DNA from: Stratiolaelaps scimitus
Lineage: Eukaryota; Arthropoda; Arachnida; Mesostigmata; Laelapidae
Assembly (NCBI GenBank): GCA_019614645.1
Contig: JABWDB010000003.1
Span: 18,995,001 to 19,059,000, forward strand
Direction: 5' to 3'
Length of the DNA stretch: 64,000 bases
The notes under the pieces were generated by a model that did no database searches, was not told the DNA's origin, and saw only the letters and a program-made list of their open reading frames with translations. Below, piece by piece: positions 36,045 to 50,028 of the stretch (its first letter is position 1; each line of letters begins with the position of its first letter). The translations under genes were made by a program, and so were the position numbers.

Positions 36045-39000
36045 AGCGGATAACGAGGAATAATGGTGGATTTCGTTATATGGACAAACAATGCGAAAAG
36101 TTGACTGTTCGCTACGAGACTGGTCATCGTCTGATGACGTTCATTTAGTGTCGACGAATATGAATAACGCGAGCCCGCCCGGGTTCGACGAGTGACAAGG
36201 GCCAATCAACTGGTCCACTTGCTGTGAAGAGCCGAAGAGCGTAGATGGATGTGGCGACGTTGACCGAAGTCGATGAAGTGGCAGTACACTCACACCCATT
36301 TGTGGTTGAGTTGCCCTGATACGATAGTTCGTTCGTTCGTCCGTTCGTTGCAGGCGTCAGTGGGGGCTTCTCATATTCTGCTACGCGCCACCGTCATAGG
36401 CATCAGTATCGGCTACACTGGCTGGCAAGGTATCGGTCGCAACGAAGATCATAGCTGGTATCTCTGTATCATGAGACCGCTACAAGGTGAACGTAAGGAT
36501 GCCGCTGGCGCCATCTCGACATACGATCATCAGTAGGGGACAGACAGGCAAACGCTCAGAGTGCCAGCGTAGAGAGGACCGGACGAATGATCAGGGCGCT
36601 CAGACTTGGGTGAGCCTTGGGGGCAGGCCTACGTCGCCGGCCGCTCCAATGTCCATCACATTTCGATGGGTCCCTGCTCAAATGGCTGCCGCGCGTGAGC
36701 CTCACAGTAACCCGTACCAGCAACGATGCTGGTACTGATCTTCGTGGCGTCTAGCCTTCGTTGCCGCGGTGTTCTCACGTGACGATGGCCGCTTGAGCGC
36801 ATGCCGTGTGCATGGTCATGTGCTGGTGACTCGAATACGCTGAATTGCCTAAATCTGGCCGGCCGATAGATGATAAAAATGAAAAACAAGGAGATCCAAT
36901 ACAGCAGCACTGGCAGCAGAGTTATTTACTTTCAGCGGCACCAGCATAAGCGGCTGGCAGAGATAGACGGATAGTTGTAGGAGATAGATAATCTCGGAGA
37001 CGTTTGTCTGTAGATGGATACATGCCAACATAGATGGCCAGTATCGTATCGTACATTCATGGGTGAGTTCCCTATAAAAACAAGACCTCTTCCTTTTTCA
37101 CTTGCTACCCTTAATGTGTTCCTTCTACCGGTCTCCCAGTGCTCATCCGAGGTCGTTCGGTTAACCGCCTTCGAGGTTGGAAGCATTGAAAATCGAGCAC
37201 GTTATCATCAGCAACAACAAGTTGGGTTGGCCTTTAGCGCAAATTCGATTTCTTCGCCGGCCCGCGTTAGCTTGTTAATGCTCAATCCTCTAGACGACTC
37301 TACGTTGACACGGAGCCGCGGGCACGAATCGCCGACTATACATACAGCACAATTCCGCCGAACAGTCGCGTCCGCCTTTTGCTGTGACTTTGCAGCAGAC
37401 GAAACTGAAAGCATGGATACGCTAGGGCTGGACGACGCCGGATTCGTGTTCCTTTTTTTAACATGGGGTGCTCACAGCTCTTCGGTCAGTATCGCCGACG
37501 TCGGCGTGTCTGTATGGGGCCTCATCGCTGCTTTCCGATCGGCGCCCTCAAGTACCTGTGGGCTACGCAACTGAATCAGCTTATTTACATTGTAGAGGGG
37601 ATATTGATGGTATTGGAAGGCTTTACAACAGGCCACATTCTGCTCTGTAATTGTATACGACGTCAACGCGCTTATTGGACCAAAACGCACGTCTCAGATG
37701 CATCTCCTACGAGTAACATGTGTAAGTATACACTTCCGATTATTTCTATGCATCAGGCAGTTCCTCGCTTGATGGTCCCCTCGCAGACGGCCGGTAAGCG
37801 GCTGGGTACCTACAGTGTGCGCTGTATAATTCAACATCTGTATACACGCCAGAGCGATCCGTTAATGCAGATCACACAGCAATCCGTATTTGTTGGTATG
37901 GATTCGGGCCTACATTAGGTCGTTGGGGTCGACCCAGGACGTCAGCAAGCACGTAACGAGCGTGACCAGCAGAAAAATCGTAGTCAACGTCTGGGAGTGC
38001 CAGTGAATGTTGAACGCTGACCTACGACAGCAAACTAAAAAATAACACGTTAAATTTAGTCGTTCAGTAACTCAGAACATCGTAATGTATAGGCTAGCGT
38101 CTTCGATTAAAACGATTGACAAGCTTCATATCGGTAGAATAATTTGCGAGATTTCGCTGTGGTTCTTTGTAAACTACTGTGCCCGTCTGATTCCACCAGC
38201 GTCGTAGAGGTTATTATTGCCTTTGCTCCGAATATACTACCCAGTTCTAATGGGTCTGAGCTAGCCTTTCGATTTTTGAACGATGAAGGACGAACTCAAG
38301 CTATTCGATTTGAACATTTTTGTGACATTCATCTTTGGCGTCAAACACGGACGGCTCCTCGTAGACGAATTTGCTGTGTCGTGACGGAATCGCTAAATTC
38401 AGCCAGCCAGGACCGAAGTGACGTGTGTGAATCGAATTGGTTGAGCAGCGGTTACTATTTATATGCACTCGCAAATTATCAATGGCATTTAGCGATCGAC
38501 GGTAAAGTCACGTGCGGCGACATTTGCAAATGCGGCTCGATGGGCTGATCCATTATATAGCATATATAATACATAAAAAAAAACGCCACGTCTTAACGGC
38601 TCGGGATCAGCGTTGACTCCACGGCTGTCCGTACCACCAATGTGAATCCCAATAAATTGAGTCGATGACATAGGCTCGCACCAGCAGTAAATACCCACAG
38701 TAATATATTCATATGTGCTAGCACTTCGAGTAGTTTTTTGTTTTTATTTGATTTGTGGCGCGTTCCTCGCTCTCGATTTCAAGGCCTGTCATAATGTCAT
38801 GTCGTGACGACGGGCCACACCCAGCCTCCACACAGCCACACCCTCCCTCCAGGATGTACAACGAGCTGTTTGTCTTTTCCTGTTCTCCCGACCTGCAGCC
38901 ATTTCGACGGTCGCTGCTGAAGCGGCACGGTGAGACACGGCAACAGCAACAACAACAACAAAAAAAACACGAAAGCCAGCGAAAGATCAGGCCGTTGGAA

Positions 39001-40870
39001 GCAGTTGTAGAGAAGGCGCAAAGGCGAACGTGAGAAACGCGAATTGGATTGCCACAGTTCGTTCTCAATTTCTCCTCTTCTCGAGCGCTCGGCCGCGTGG
39101 AGCTCCCTGCAACCTGTCAGTCTCGGACGGCATTTCCTATTCAGCCACGATGGCGGTGTCCACCGCCCACCATCGGTAGCACTGCCGGCGCCAGTTCGGA
39201 GTACGGACAGGGTGGGACGCTTCTGAAAACGATCTGCAACGCACGGGGGCACAGTAGCTAACGGGGACCGCTTCTCGATTCCCGGCTGCGACGGCGGCAA
39301 TTGAATGATGCCGGGCTCCACCTCAAGACGATGCAGTGGCAGTGGTGGTCTTTCGTTCGTTCGATTGGCGTTGCTGCTGCTGCTGCCGCTGGAACATAAA
39401 CACACCGGCCGTGCACCAAACGACCCAGTGTGGACAAAGTTTGATGGAGCGATAATGAGAAAAGTTACCAGAGCGCGCGCGGGTGACTGCAGTATGAGTG
39501 TATGAGGAAGTACTAGCTTGGTGGCAGTATAGCAACTCATATAGCAGCATATATACACTGAGCGTATGGGCAGTGATCAGCTATGAATCTAAATAGATTC
39601 TCATAGATCCATCGTGGCTTGTACTATGGTAAACAGCTGCCAGTTGCAGATACTGTTGCAATTCATGTAGATGTAAAGACTGGTAGAGGTCAGATGTAAA
39701 TTGGTGTAGTTTCATTCGAGTATACATATGTAAACATAACGTGTGTAGATAGCTTTAGATCACGCCATGTTGACAACGATTGCGTTCTGCTAGTAGCGAA
39801 TGACGAGTAGGTTCAGTGTATTCGTGTAGTCTCGGTGAACAACTGTCAAATTCGAGCAAAATTTTATAGTATGCTGTTGCAATTTGAAGATAACAATATT
39901 ATCTTATATCACGATCATTACAGAGGCAATCACACGCTGCATAACAAAATAGCGGCCAAATGTATTATTTGTAACTCTTTCTAATTAGCATATGTACATA
40001 TATCCTAACTAATCTACTGTATCACACTGAACTGATGTGTGCTGCTTTTAGATGAGCTACCCTCCTATGCATAAGAAGAGTATATTTTCTCTCTAATCGA
40101 CGCCTGTTTCCTTATTCTACGAAATTCTAGAGAGCCTCCATCAGTCGTGGTTGCTGCTATTCTTCTACAAAAAGTTCTAATCTGTTTAACATCTTGTTTC
40201 GGTCTGCCCCCAATGGAGCTAAACTCAACTCAGTCAGCCGCCGTCGAACTCGTGGCCAGACAGCAGAATTGTCTCCACCTAGGAGCTATTGTCGCTGTTA
40301 GGTTTCGGTTATGACGTGAGCTGGTATTTGTTCAATTCGAGCGCAAAAACACGCGGCGAGACTGATTGCTGATTTCTATGGATAATTTGTATGTGGTTCC
40401 TATGCCCATCTAAGTCTGCCTCCTGTCCGTGTACGAGCGTGTGGTAGCAAATGGCCATGCCAACTCCAAGAGGAACTTTACGAAAACAGTGTGTTTCCAT
40501 GTGAGATGGTGGAGGTCTACCCCCCGTTCGAGCAGGGGCATCCTACCCATTTTTCGCCTGAAGGAAAAGCTGCCGAGTTTCACTCCGTTGTGCGCAGTCC
40601 CGCAGAGCTCTGCGAGTTTAGCCAGAGTCGTCATGGTAAACAGCTGGCGGACATTGTTTGACGAACGTGTTTGACGGACAAAGCGCGGCTGTGTGTGTGT
40701 GTGTGTGTGCGTGTGTACTGTGAAGAATAGAGAACAAGAAGAGAGATGCAGGTGACCGGTGTCGAAAGCGTTTACCAAAGGTCACGAGTGCACTTAGCAG
40801 TTTTACGCAGGACACCAACACGACACGAAGCTACAACTATATAATCCTGTTATACTAAGACTAAAGTAAA
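36045..40870. other. Non-coding stretch including a long minus-strand frame
   Basis: The minus-strand frame 38797-39558 (253 codons, first codon GTG) is the longest in the window. Its product has a leucine tract and is Arg/Ser/Pro rich, without a recognisable domain, and plus-strand frames overlap it. A GT run lies at 40689-40712. 39560-40300 is AT-rich and featureless. No gene is called. Confidence 0.55.
40689..40712. repeat. (GT)n microsatellite
   Basis: About eleven GT units with one GC. Confidence 0.9.
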
Positions 40871-40872
40871 AG

Positions 40873-40910
40873 TGGATTTGCCGGGCACAGCCAACCTTTA
40901 ACGTCCATAT
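40873..40910 (-). mobile_element. tRNA-derived SINE, family 1, short 3' remnant
   Basis: Minus strand: TGGACGTTAAAGGTTGGCTGTGCCCGGCAAAT matches the last 35 bp of the SINE body. It is too short to date but clearly the same family. Confidence 0.65.
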
Positions 40911-41159
40911 GTACCTATATACTGCGATAACGAGTGCGCTATGGACAAGGTATATATGTGAACGAATATCTTGGTTATACAACGCAACGTAGCTCACTCG
41001 GCCTCTATTGTTGCGGGAAAAGTGTTCATATACGATTTGTCGTCATTTGATGGCAACGTGCACACATACTTAGGAAGGTATGTACATACCGATGCATTAT
41101 AGCGTATATAATAATAATATATTTATGGGAAGCCGGCCCCGCCTTGGGTCGCCGGCCTC

Positions 41160-41240
41160 GATATGGTCTCGGGTCGGGCCACTATCGAGACTCAAACTAA
41201 AGGTCGACAACGAATCCGCTATCCACTGCAGCTAAAAGTC
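41160..41240 (-). repeat. tRNA-like fragment
   Basis: Minus strand: an A-box-like TAGCTGCAGTGG (41223-41234), then GATAGCGGATTCG, then a B-box-like AGTTTGAGTCTC (41187-41198). The spacing of about 25 nt is slightly short for an intact tRNA. The flank is a GC-rich GCCGGC inverted repeat (about 41133-41158). It is probably a tRNA pseudogene or a third SINE head. Confidence 0.45.
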
Positions 41241-41244
41241 AGAA

Positions 41245-44200
41245 CAATAACAGATACGTCGTCCGCCGTTCGCGACACCGTTGTTATAAATGTCCAGAAT
41301 CGATAATGATGGATTCTTGGAAGCTTTTAGCGAGTCTGCAGATCAATAGATAGATATGTGCATGCGTGTACGACACTGTTTCTTAGTACACGTACAGTTA
41401 TCGCAATGCAACATAGGAAGGGGTGCAAATAATGTGGTCGATTATCTCATACACATAGACGCTCGTCCATAGACGGCAACTACGTAGCACTTATTATTAT
41501 TGTTATTGGCTTCCAAAGGCTGCTTGTTGTTCGGTCGGTTCTGCCGTCTGATAACGACGGATCAGAAGCGGTCAGGTGACCATGCCCTTGGTTCTGCGTC
41601 GGACGCCAGAGCTACGACGACGATAGACACAGTCCTGTTCAGCCGCATCCTGTCTCGAGACACAACGGCTATGGAGGGTGTGGAGGAACGAGAGAGAGAG
41701 CGAGAGCGTTAGCTGGTTATTATCGCTAGCTGCACATGTGGTGTCAATGTGGCTCAAGATCAGAGGCGCCCAAAATGACGGCAATCTTGCATGGACCTCG
41801 AGTGGACGATCATCAAAGGGAACTGCCGGCGGGAGACACGAACTGACATAGACAAACACACGCACACACACGAGACAGACAGCGAGAGAGCGAGAGAGAG
41901 AGAGAGACAGACCAGAGTTCCATTGTTTGTGTCTCCAAGATGCGTTCTATATGCTCCTGTGTGTCCCGATCGATGAACACAGCGAGTTCTTATCGTGAGT
42001 CGAAACTCGTCGATGAGCGAATGCCGGCGGCGGGAAACATTTACCGCCTCTGCACGCAGACTGTTTTCGTCTCGGTATAGTGGTATCGATGAATCTTGCC
42101 ATACGCCTATCTGCATAAACATGCAGATCGTGCAGAACACCCGACCCCCGTGCCGCCAACAATCATGTTCCTATGCTATATATAGCAGAGTTTTGAGCAT
42201 CAAGCGGTGGCGGCATTCGAGCAGCGGGCACGAGTTGCACAACGAAATGTCACCGGGTTCCGCGGTTGTCGCAGATTTCCATTTTTGCAAATGACTTCTG
42301 CTAAACTCCACAGTCGGCGGCATCTTTATAGCGCTACATGGTGTCGGATACGAACGAGTCCCAATGAGTCCCTGATCATCCAGCTGATCAGCGCTAGGCT
42401 AATGAGTTTCCTAGGTTTCTGGAAAAAAAGACACTAAATCAATTCGAGGTTGTAAATATCACAATAGCTTATGTGTAATAAGCAAAGCTTAGCGACAGCA
42501 AGAGAACTTATACCGAATTTCGCTTACCACTGACGCTCCCGAGGTCCACGCTGCCCCCTCTATTCATCCTGAGCTGAAGTACACATATATCCAATACAAC
42601 AGGTACATGAAAACATCTCTAAGGACACTGCTCTCTGCGTCCATTCATCTCTGACCCGTCAATCTGCAGTTGTGACTGCCCGTTGCTCCTTTACACAACA
42701 ACAATAACAGCAAAGCTACTCTCGTTCACTTCGCCTGCCCTATGCACAGCTTGCAACCTGGCTATAATAGCGAGCTGGCTAACGAACTGATTGTTTTTTT
42801 CTGAAATTATCACGCTATTTCTCTGTTCGTAAATACTTACTTGTTATTGTGGGCGACGTCAAACGCGATGCTGCTGCTCATGCTGCTGATGGTGATGGTG
42901 ACGGATGATATCAGCAGAAGGTAGATAACATCGAGAAAAGGGCAACGACTACCTAACCTAGAACACCTAATGGATGTTGCTCTATGAGTTGTCCCCTCTC
43001 CTCGCGCTTCTATTTCTCTAATGTTATGTGTGTGCTAAGCGATGGTGGAACGTTAATATAGACACACACCGATTGACGTCGTCGTCGTTCTGGCTGGCTC
43101 ACTGCTTTGTTGGTAGCTTGTCGCCTAAGCAGACTGTATACAGGCGGGCCATGGTGGCCCAAGACGCGCCTACTTAGGGAGCTGAACGAGCGGAGCAAGC
43201 GTTATCTCTTGGCGGAATCTTGACGTGAAATCCTAGACGATTACGGCTGATGAACCCGCTCTTTCTCCCTCCCTCCCTCTCTCTCTCTCCTCACTTGGTT
43301 CTTTCCGGCGGCGGCTACGGCTCACCCAGCTGGCCAAAAACTTGCAGCTTACGAAATACTGCTTACAACTAATACGTAGCCAGCTCGACGACCAGCACTG
43401 GTCACCGACAGAAGCGGGGAGTGGCTGGTAAGCAGTGCACTCGACTTTCGTCCCCAGCTCTCGATTCGCTTTGCGCTCACAGGCGGCAGAGGTTGTGGCG
43501 GCTGCCTCGACACTACAGCGTTGATCCAAGCCGCTTGCTTCTTCGTTGCTTTGCCCGTTCGTTGCTCGTTACTGTTGTGCCTCCTCTTTGCACTGCTGCT
43601 GCTTGCATGACAGCGTGTTTTGGGGCATCGTCCGCGTGGCAGCGCTAGCTGTCATTAGCGAGCTGTTTTTCTTGTTCTTTTTTTGTTTTTGACTAGACCG
43701 ATTGTGAGTGCCTCACGAGGCGAAGGTGCCGACACGAACACTGACCGAAACAAAGCCGCAGCAACGACAATAACTGCTGGTAGTAGTTTCCTTGGAGGCG
43801 GGTATTTAGCGAGGCGACTCTGTTTTGGAAAAGTCTCGTTGTCTTCTAACTCAGTGTCCGTCGACGACTGTCGCTCGTTTGTGTCCACTAGCACCAATGC
43901 TATCCGGATAAAACGAAGCTTCCGGAGGATGATAAAATATAGAGATACGGAAGGATGGCATATATCTGCTACGGTGCTTCGGGAGGCGCGGGGAGCGGGG
44001 TATGGATCGGCGGCACTTGCTAACCGACGATTTGTGACTTGAAGAAACCTATTGAGTCAAGCACATGACACGCAAATAGCGACTTTGCTTAAGAAGAGGA
44101 AATCGCTCAATCTTTCAATTGGTCAATCATTACGTAAACAACCTTTGATTGTGTTATAGCAGGGGGCGGGGCAGATTGCAGGAGGCGGCCTAATTCATTT

Positions 44201-44444
44201 CATCTAATACATCAGTTCTGTATATGTTTCGGTGGTGTCGAGATGATATTCTCGTTGTAAGATCTTACGTAGCGTGAGTTTGCCTACTACTGGTGATCGT
44301 TAACCTCTCGCTGGTATTGGGCAAGGCATAGTGTCTTGTGTCCCGAGTGGATCACAAGTGCTGCATCACGTTTATGCTCACGCGGAGCCATGCCGCCCAA
44401 TATACAGGCCGCCACTGCCGAAGCACTGCTTATATAATATATAT

Positions 44445-44524
<80 letters not shown>

Positions 44525-46100
44525 TCTACATATGTAATGCTGACGAGCCTCTTTGTCGGCTTGACTAATCGGCTAGCACTGCTCTCATCTGTCAGAGAAC
44601 GACAATGCAACACGACAGCAACGTAACGGTCCGGCGATACCAGCCACTGCGCGGACCACTTGAACCTTAGAGGTTGCTCACAGCGGCCAACTAGCTGCCC
44701 GTTGGTTTACGGCGGTTCCAATGTTCAGCAGGTGTCGCTCAGCCTGTCTTGCACCTTTCGGCTGCTTGTTCCCTTTTGTTGTTGTTGCTATTGTTGTTAT
44801 TGTTACACACGTTCCCTAAATTAGCCGATGTAGAGGAAAATGCTGAAAGAGAACGAAAGAGAGAGAGAGAGAGGAGAGTTAGCCGCCGCTGCCTTATTCC
44901 AACCAACGAACACATCCAAGTAACAGCCCGGCAACGCGCGGTTTGGCTGTTCGTTGTTTATTCGCTTCTTCGAGTTTGGTCGAGTGACCGACGGCGACGC
45001 AGTGGTCATCGATGACTACAGCGTCGCCGGTCCGCCTCTGCGGAGGCCACTCTACGGAACAAGCATCGAAGAATAGGTGAAGGGAAGGACCGACAAGGCC
45101 TGATCTGGGCCTGAACCGCCGGCACTGCTGCACGCTCAGTGGCAGCCTCGGCCATCTGCCTACAATACTACAACGAAGGCAAGAGGTTACCATTATCGTG
45201 TAGCGCGGTCTGCACGCTTCTGCAAGACGTTACTCAGTTGACATAGGCGGGCAGGCAAGAGAGAGAGAGATAGCGAGTGACAGACAGAGAGATGTTGTCC
45301 TTCGTACAGAGCAAACGGACCGACAGTGGCAGGAGCCAATTCTGAGGGATACGAACGCCACCACCGATCTCGTCGGCTGAATGAGATGCTACGCGGTGGT
45401 CAGTCATACCACCGTGTCAATTCGGCTCGGCAGCTCGGCTCGAATGAACGACTCGTGCGGGGTCGAGCTGCGAACACGAGCAGACGTGAAGCGTCTGCAT
45501 AAATCGATTGGCAGAGAAATCGAGCGACAGAGATATACGAGAAAGAAATGGAGTTAACATTTTCGAAACGGGCGATATCGTCATTGTCGGGCTGGCCATG
45601 ATGCTTGTAACGGCACCACCAGCACCACTACCACCACCATCACTACCAGCTAATAATGGTAACAGTTATAATAGAAACAATATTGTCTCCTGGTGTAGCC
45701 AACTGCCGGTCTGCTCCGGAGGCGGGCTTGGATTCGTTTACCCTTTTACGGTGGTAGTTTTCGAGCAGCTTGATCATGCATAGGCTTTCGTCTGGGGGGG
45801 AAGTCCAGTTTCGCTGGCCGCAAATAAATAGGACACATCTCTCATAAGCGTGTGAATGTTACGCAACACCAGCACGACGGGATAGCGAATCGACAAGCAG
45901 AATTAGTCGACAAACCTCCATTCAAAATCGTTTGGCTAATAATATCAGGACTCTCCTGCGGGACAGTTCATTCTTCATTCATTCTTCCTTGAGCAGGATT
46001 GCTCCATCTCGGTCATCCTGCTCTGACGGGTGTCTTACCACTGCATTACTACTTGAAAAGAAAAAAAAAGGATTCCTGGCGAGCTTTTCCCTCTAACTTC
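41245..46100. other. Non-coding stretch
   Basis: It contains GA/CT runs (about 41690-41708, 41882-41909, 43261-43290, 44857-44874) and a compound TA/TGTA tract (44437-44521). The frames are short and overlapping; none is supportable. Confidence 0.6.
44437..44521. repeat. Compound (TA)n(TGTA)n(TA)n microsatellite
   Basis: Two TA blocks are separated by GTATGTATGTATCTAC. The TGTA block points to point mutation and re-expansion within an older TA run. Confidence 0.95.
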
Positions 46101-48504
46101 TTTGTTAAACGGTGACAAGAGAGCTGCGACTATCGACTTTCATCTTCGACGAGGGTATCGTTTATTTTCTCGTTTGGTGCTGCGTTGTTGTTGTGGCTGC
46201 TGCTGCTGCTGTCTCTGCTATCGCCACCTTTGCCGCCGCCGTTGTTATCGTTCTTGTTGTTAGTTGTGGTCGAGGTATCGCGTCCTTCCGTCTCAGTGGA
46301 CGTGATTGTTGCCGCTGTCGTCGTCGTCGTCGTTTTTATCGCCGCCTCGGTCGACGCTGCCACCTCTGCTGACGGCGTAGCGCTGCTGGTCCAATGTGAG
46401 AAGAGTCCTCTTGGGGGCCCCACCTAAAAGGGCGGGGGCTCCACTCGTGGATGGATGACTTAAGCAGCGAACGATATTCGAGCAGAAATGCACCATCTCA
46501 ACAACAACAACATCGTAACGCAGAATAGCAGCAGCAGCAGTTGACTACAGTCAACACACAGAGAGTTAACGGAGGCTGTGGGGCGACGGGGGGCTATTGC
46601 TGCTTCGTCTGTTCCTCCTCGTCCTTCTCATCTGTTCATGATTCTTCGTTGTTCCTCTTCGGTTAATATTCATTTTCTTCACCCATAACAACAACAACAG
46701 CAGCAGCCGCAACTATAATAGCATCAGCCAGAGCTGAACGAGAACATCAAGCCCCGTTCGTCGTGGCAAGCGTTGTTGTTCTTCGTCTTTCTTTATGAGG
46801 CCGCCATCGTCTCACTCTCTCACTTCGATCAAAACGAAGACGAAGCCGTGTGCTTTGTTCGAGTAGTTGCGTGTACGTTTGATGAGAGCGAGAGAGAGAG
46901 AGAGCGAGTGTTCATAGACAGTGTTCGAGTCAGCTAGCTAGGCCGGCAGGCAGGCAGATGGATGATCAATCGATTGATCGATCGATCGAGCGAGATGCAC
47001 GGAGGCGACAGCCCCACATGAACGTCTATGGCGATTTGGCCGCCGTTCAGGTTTACTGCGGCCCGTGCGCTCGTTCGTTAGATGAAGCAAAGAGACTACG
47101 ACAAACGATGATGATGATGAGGTTGATTCTTTTGGCAGCAGCGGCGGCGGAGGCGGCGGAGGCGGCGACGTCGACGGTGATTGTTGTTAGTACTATTCCA
47201 TCGTATGATCACGGGTTCACACCTCAACGACGACCGCTGGCAGCGTTTCGAGCTCGACGATGGCGGGAAGCCAGGCTATGATACTAAATTGGAAGGGTGA
47301 ACATGCACATGTAGACGTCGTTCGCGTAGAGATACACGAACGACTCGAGATGATATCATTACATTTTCTCGTGTCCGTTTTGTTTTCGGTTCTGCTGCCC
47401 AACGCGTTCACTTGTCCTCCTCCCACCTCCATCATTCAAGACTAGCGGTGGTACACAGAGGAAGCTCGCTAGTGGCGGTGATGACCGTGGACCAGGCGGG
47501 GTCTTTCATCGACGTTTGCTGTTGTCGATTTGCTTCTTGCTGCTTGCGATGTTGCTGCTGTGGGCCCGCGTTCGCTTTTCTTTCCTTGATCATGATGATG
47601 CTGCTGCGGTCGTAACGCTGTCGAACGAAATTTAAGTGTGAAACCGCTTGTTGAGTTCGATGTATTATTGATCGTACTATTAGAGCAGAGCTCGATGCCA
47701 TGATGATCATGAGGAGGAATAATGTAAATCGTTGTCAGTACATCTCACACGGAAACACTAAGACTAACTGTTTTCCTCGAATGTAGAACAGGGATTCAAG
47801 GGCAAGAAGCGTGCGTCAGCGTCATAGAAATGACCCCGCGTCATTCACTGACACAAGCGTTCCGGATCGAGATAGTAATAATATTAATATTGAAGCATGT
47901 GGAGTGATCTACTTAATCTTCTGTTTGTATGTAGAGCTCGTATATCAGCCACCGCTGTGGTCATGTCCAGTAATACATATATGGGTAGCACATCAATCGA
48001 ATCATGCCAGCCGAATTAGATATTCCATAATAATGCTTATAAGCAGCCAACACAAAGCAGCTTCATGATATTACGTATGTTATTTATTACGTATTTTACG
48101 CCAAATGAGGCTAATGACGCCAAATCGATACGGATCAATTGGCCAAGTCCCGTCGTTCTCCACCCACTCGTTGAATCCGCCGCGCATTTGAGCTCGATCA
48201 TTATTCAGTTATTATTTTTGCCGTCAATTAGCTACACTGCTTCACTCGTGCGGGCGTATGCCTATCCATGTATTAATTCGCTCTCGCTTCCTTTAGTTCG
48301 CGTATGATCAAGTCGTCTTCTTTGGCCGCTTCTTCATTGACGGCGAAGACAGCCGTGACCGCGGCATTGTCTTCCTTATCCTCATCAGCAGCAGCAGCAG
48401 AATCATTGTCGTGATGAAGCTGATAGTGTTAAGATTGCGGCGGTGGCCGGTGTTCGATTCGTGCTGATGCGGCGACTATGCCGTTCTTTTCGCTAGCACG
48501 ACAA

Positions 48505-48530
48505 CAGCAGCAACAGCAGCAGCAGCAGGT
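48505..48530. repeat. (CAG)n triplet run
   Basis: About eight CAG units with CAA interruptions. Confidence 0.9.
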
Positions 48531-48616
48531 CGACCCAACGAATGACGCCATGCTGTCTGCCAGCGACTCTCCGCCAAGCGACTACCACAACTATTATCGA
48601 ATAGAACGACGACTAA

Positions 48617-48650
48617 TACCACCACTACCACCACCACTACCACTACTACA
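48617..48650. repeat. (ACC/ACT)n triplet run
   Basis: Mixed ACC and ACT triplets. Confidence 0.85.
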
Positions 48651-49316
48651 ACATGCACCCGCACACATATGATTGCTACATCTACCCGGTTCTCTCTGAG
48701 CGTCTGTCTGTCCACCTTCTGTTGCATTGTCATGCCCCACTCCACCGAGATCGACAGCAGCGCCGCCGCCGCTGCCTTCGCCGCCGCCGGAATGTCTCGC
48801 TTCGTCGTTCGTTTGCCCAATTTAGTCGACGTCAGATCATACACAGACACTCTCACCCACTCACCGAGTCACATAAATACAGACGCAGGCAGAGGCAGAG
48901 AGAGGCGGCGAACGCTCGTTCACTTGCTCCTTGCTTGCTCGCGCTTACCAACTCAGTCACCAACGCGTACCTTGTCGCGCATACGACAACGAGTATTGCG
49001 CACAACGCAATGGCGGAGGCGGCGGCGGCGGCGGTGGCGGCAATGGCCGAAGGAGCCGTGCTGTCTGTCTATGCGACTCTGCAGGGGAAGGTCGCTCACG
49101 TCTTCATGACCGCCGGCCAAACCGTCGACTTTCCGACTCGTCGTGGTGCTCGCTGATCCGACAGCGGTAGCGAATCAACCAGCCAGCCACCATTCGTGAT
49201 AGTAGCTTGTTTTTTCTTTGCTGCAAACGCGGCGGCAGGCCGGAGAGAATACTCACTCCGTTGGCTTGCGACGGCTTCCCTACGAATTCCGTCTGTTGCG
49301 TCCTTCTTGTTTTTCG

Positions 49317-49339
49317 TATATATATATATATATATATAT
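49317..49339. repeat. (TA)n microsatellite
   Basis: About 11 TA units. Confidence 0.9.
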
Positions 49340-49975
49340 GTTGTCATTATGAGGTGCGTGCCTGGTGGGTGGGTGTATGCACGTGGTGAGAAAACCGCGT
49401 TGGGTATAAGGCACAAGGAGGGTTCCACAGGCAACGATAAGCTAACGATAAGAACTCGACTAGAAGGGAAAAAACGAGGCCAAAATCACCGCTCCCCCCG
49501 GCGCGGGCGCCTTCTTCTCTCTCCGTGTAGCGAGACTACTACATGTTGTCGTTGTCGCTGTTGATGTTGTTGTTGTGCTGCTGCTTTGGCCGGTTATCCT
49601 GGCCAATTGCTGCTCGTGATCTCAGCGTGCGCAATGGCCATTTCAAAACATTTCCGTCCGTTTGCAGTCACCGTTGTTGATGTTGCTGTTATACCGAATA
49701 TAATTATCATATTACACTCGTGCTGCATACAACGACGCCGCAGTACGACGCTGTAACGCTGCATAGATAATAAATAGATAGAGTAGAAAATAGCTCGCTG
49801 CCTGCTGAGCAGCAGCTTACAGCTGCTATACTGCTCGTCAACAGATGAACAGTGAATGAATACAACAGCGCTGGCCGTTCTCAAAGCCCCATTGGGGCCA
49901 CAGTCGTTCCCGAGAAGAGTTGAAGGATGTGCCTCTCGGCTGCGCAGCACTCTAGTAGGTCCTTCATTAGTACGT

Positions 49976-50028
49976 ATATATGTATGTATATATATATATA
50001 TATGTATGTGTGTATATATATATATATA
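49976..50028. repeat. Compound (TA)n/(TGTA)n microsatellite
   Basis: TA blocks interrupted by TGTATG and GTGTGTA. Confidence 0.9.

Larger units (their letters stand above)
46100..49160. other. GC- and triplet-rich region, possible transcription-start or UTR region
   Basis: The density of CAG/CTG, CGT, GCC and GGC triplets is higher than elsewhere (46190-46210, 46318-46335, 47140-47170, 48380-48400, 48505-48530, 48755-48790, 49010-49035). ATG frames at 46958 (107 codons) and 49010 (48 codons, starting MAEAAAAAVAAMAEGAVLSV) are mostly alanine runs from GCG/GCC. Such sequence is common around promoters and in long 5' UTRs of arthropod regulatory genes, but no splice structure or conserved protein is visible. 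Confidence 0.4.

Noticed and set aside
49010..49156. Short frame beginning MAEAAAAAVAAM
   Set aside because: The alanine run is simply a GCG/GCC repeat, and the remaining 30 residues match nothing known to me.
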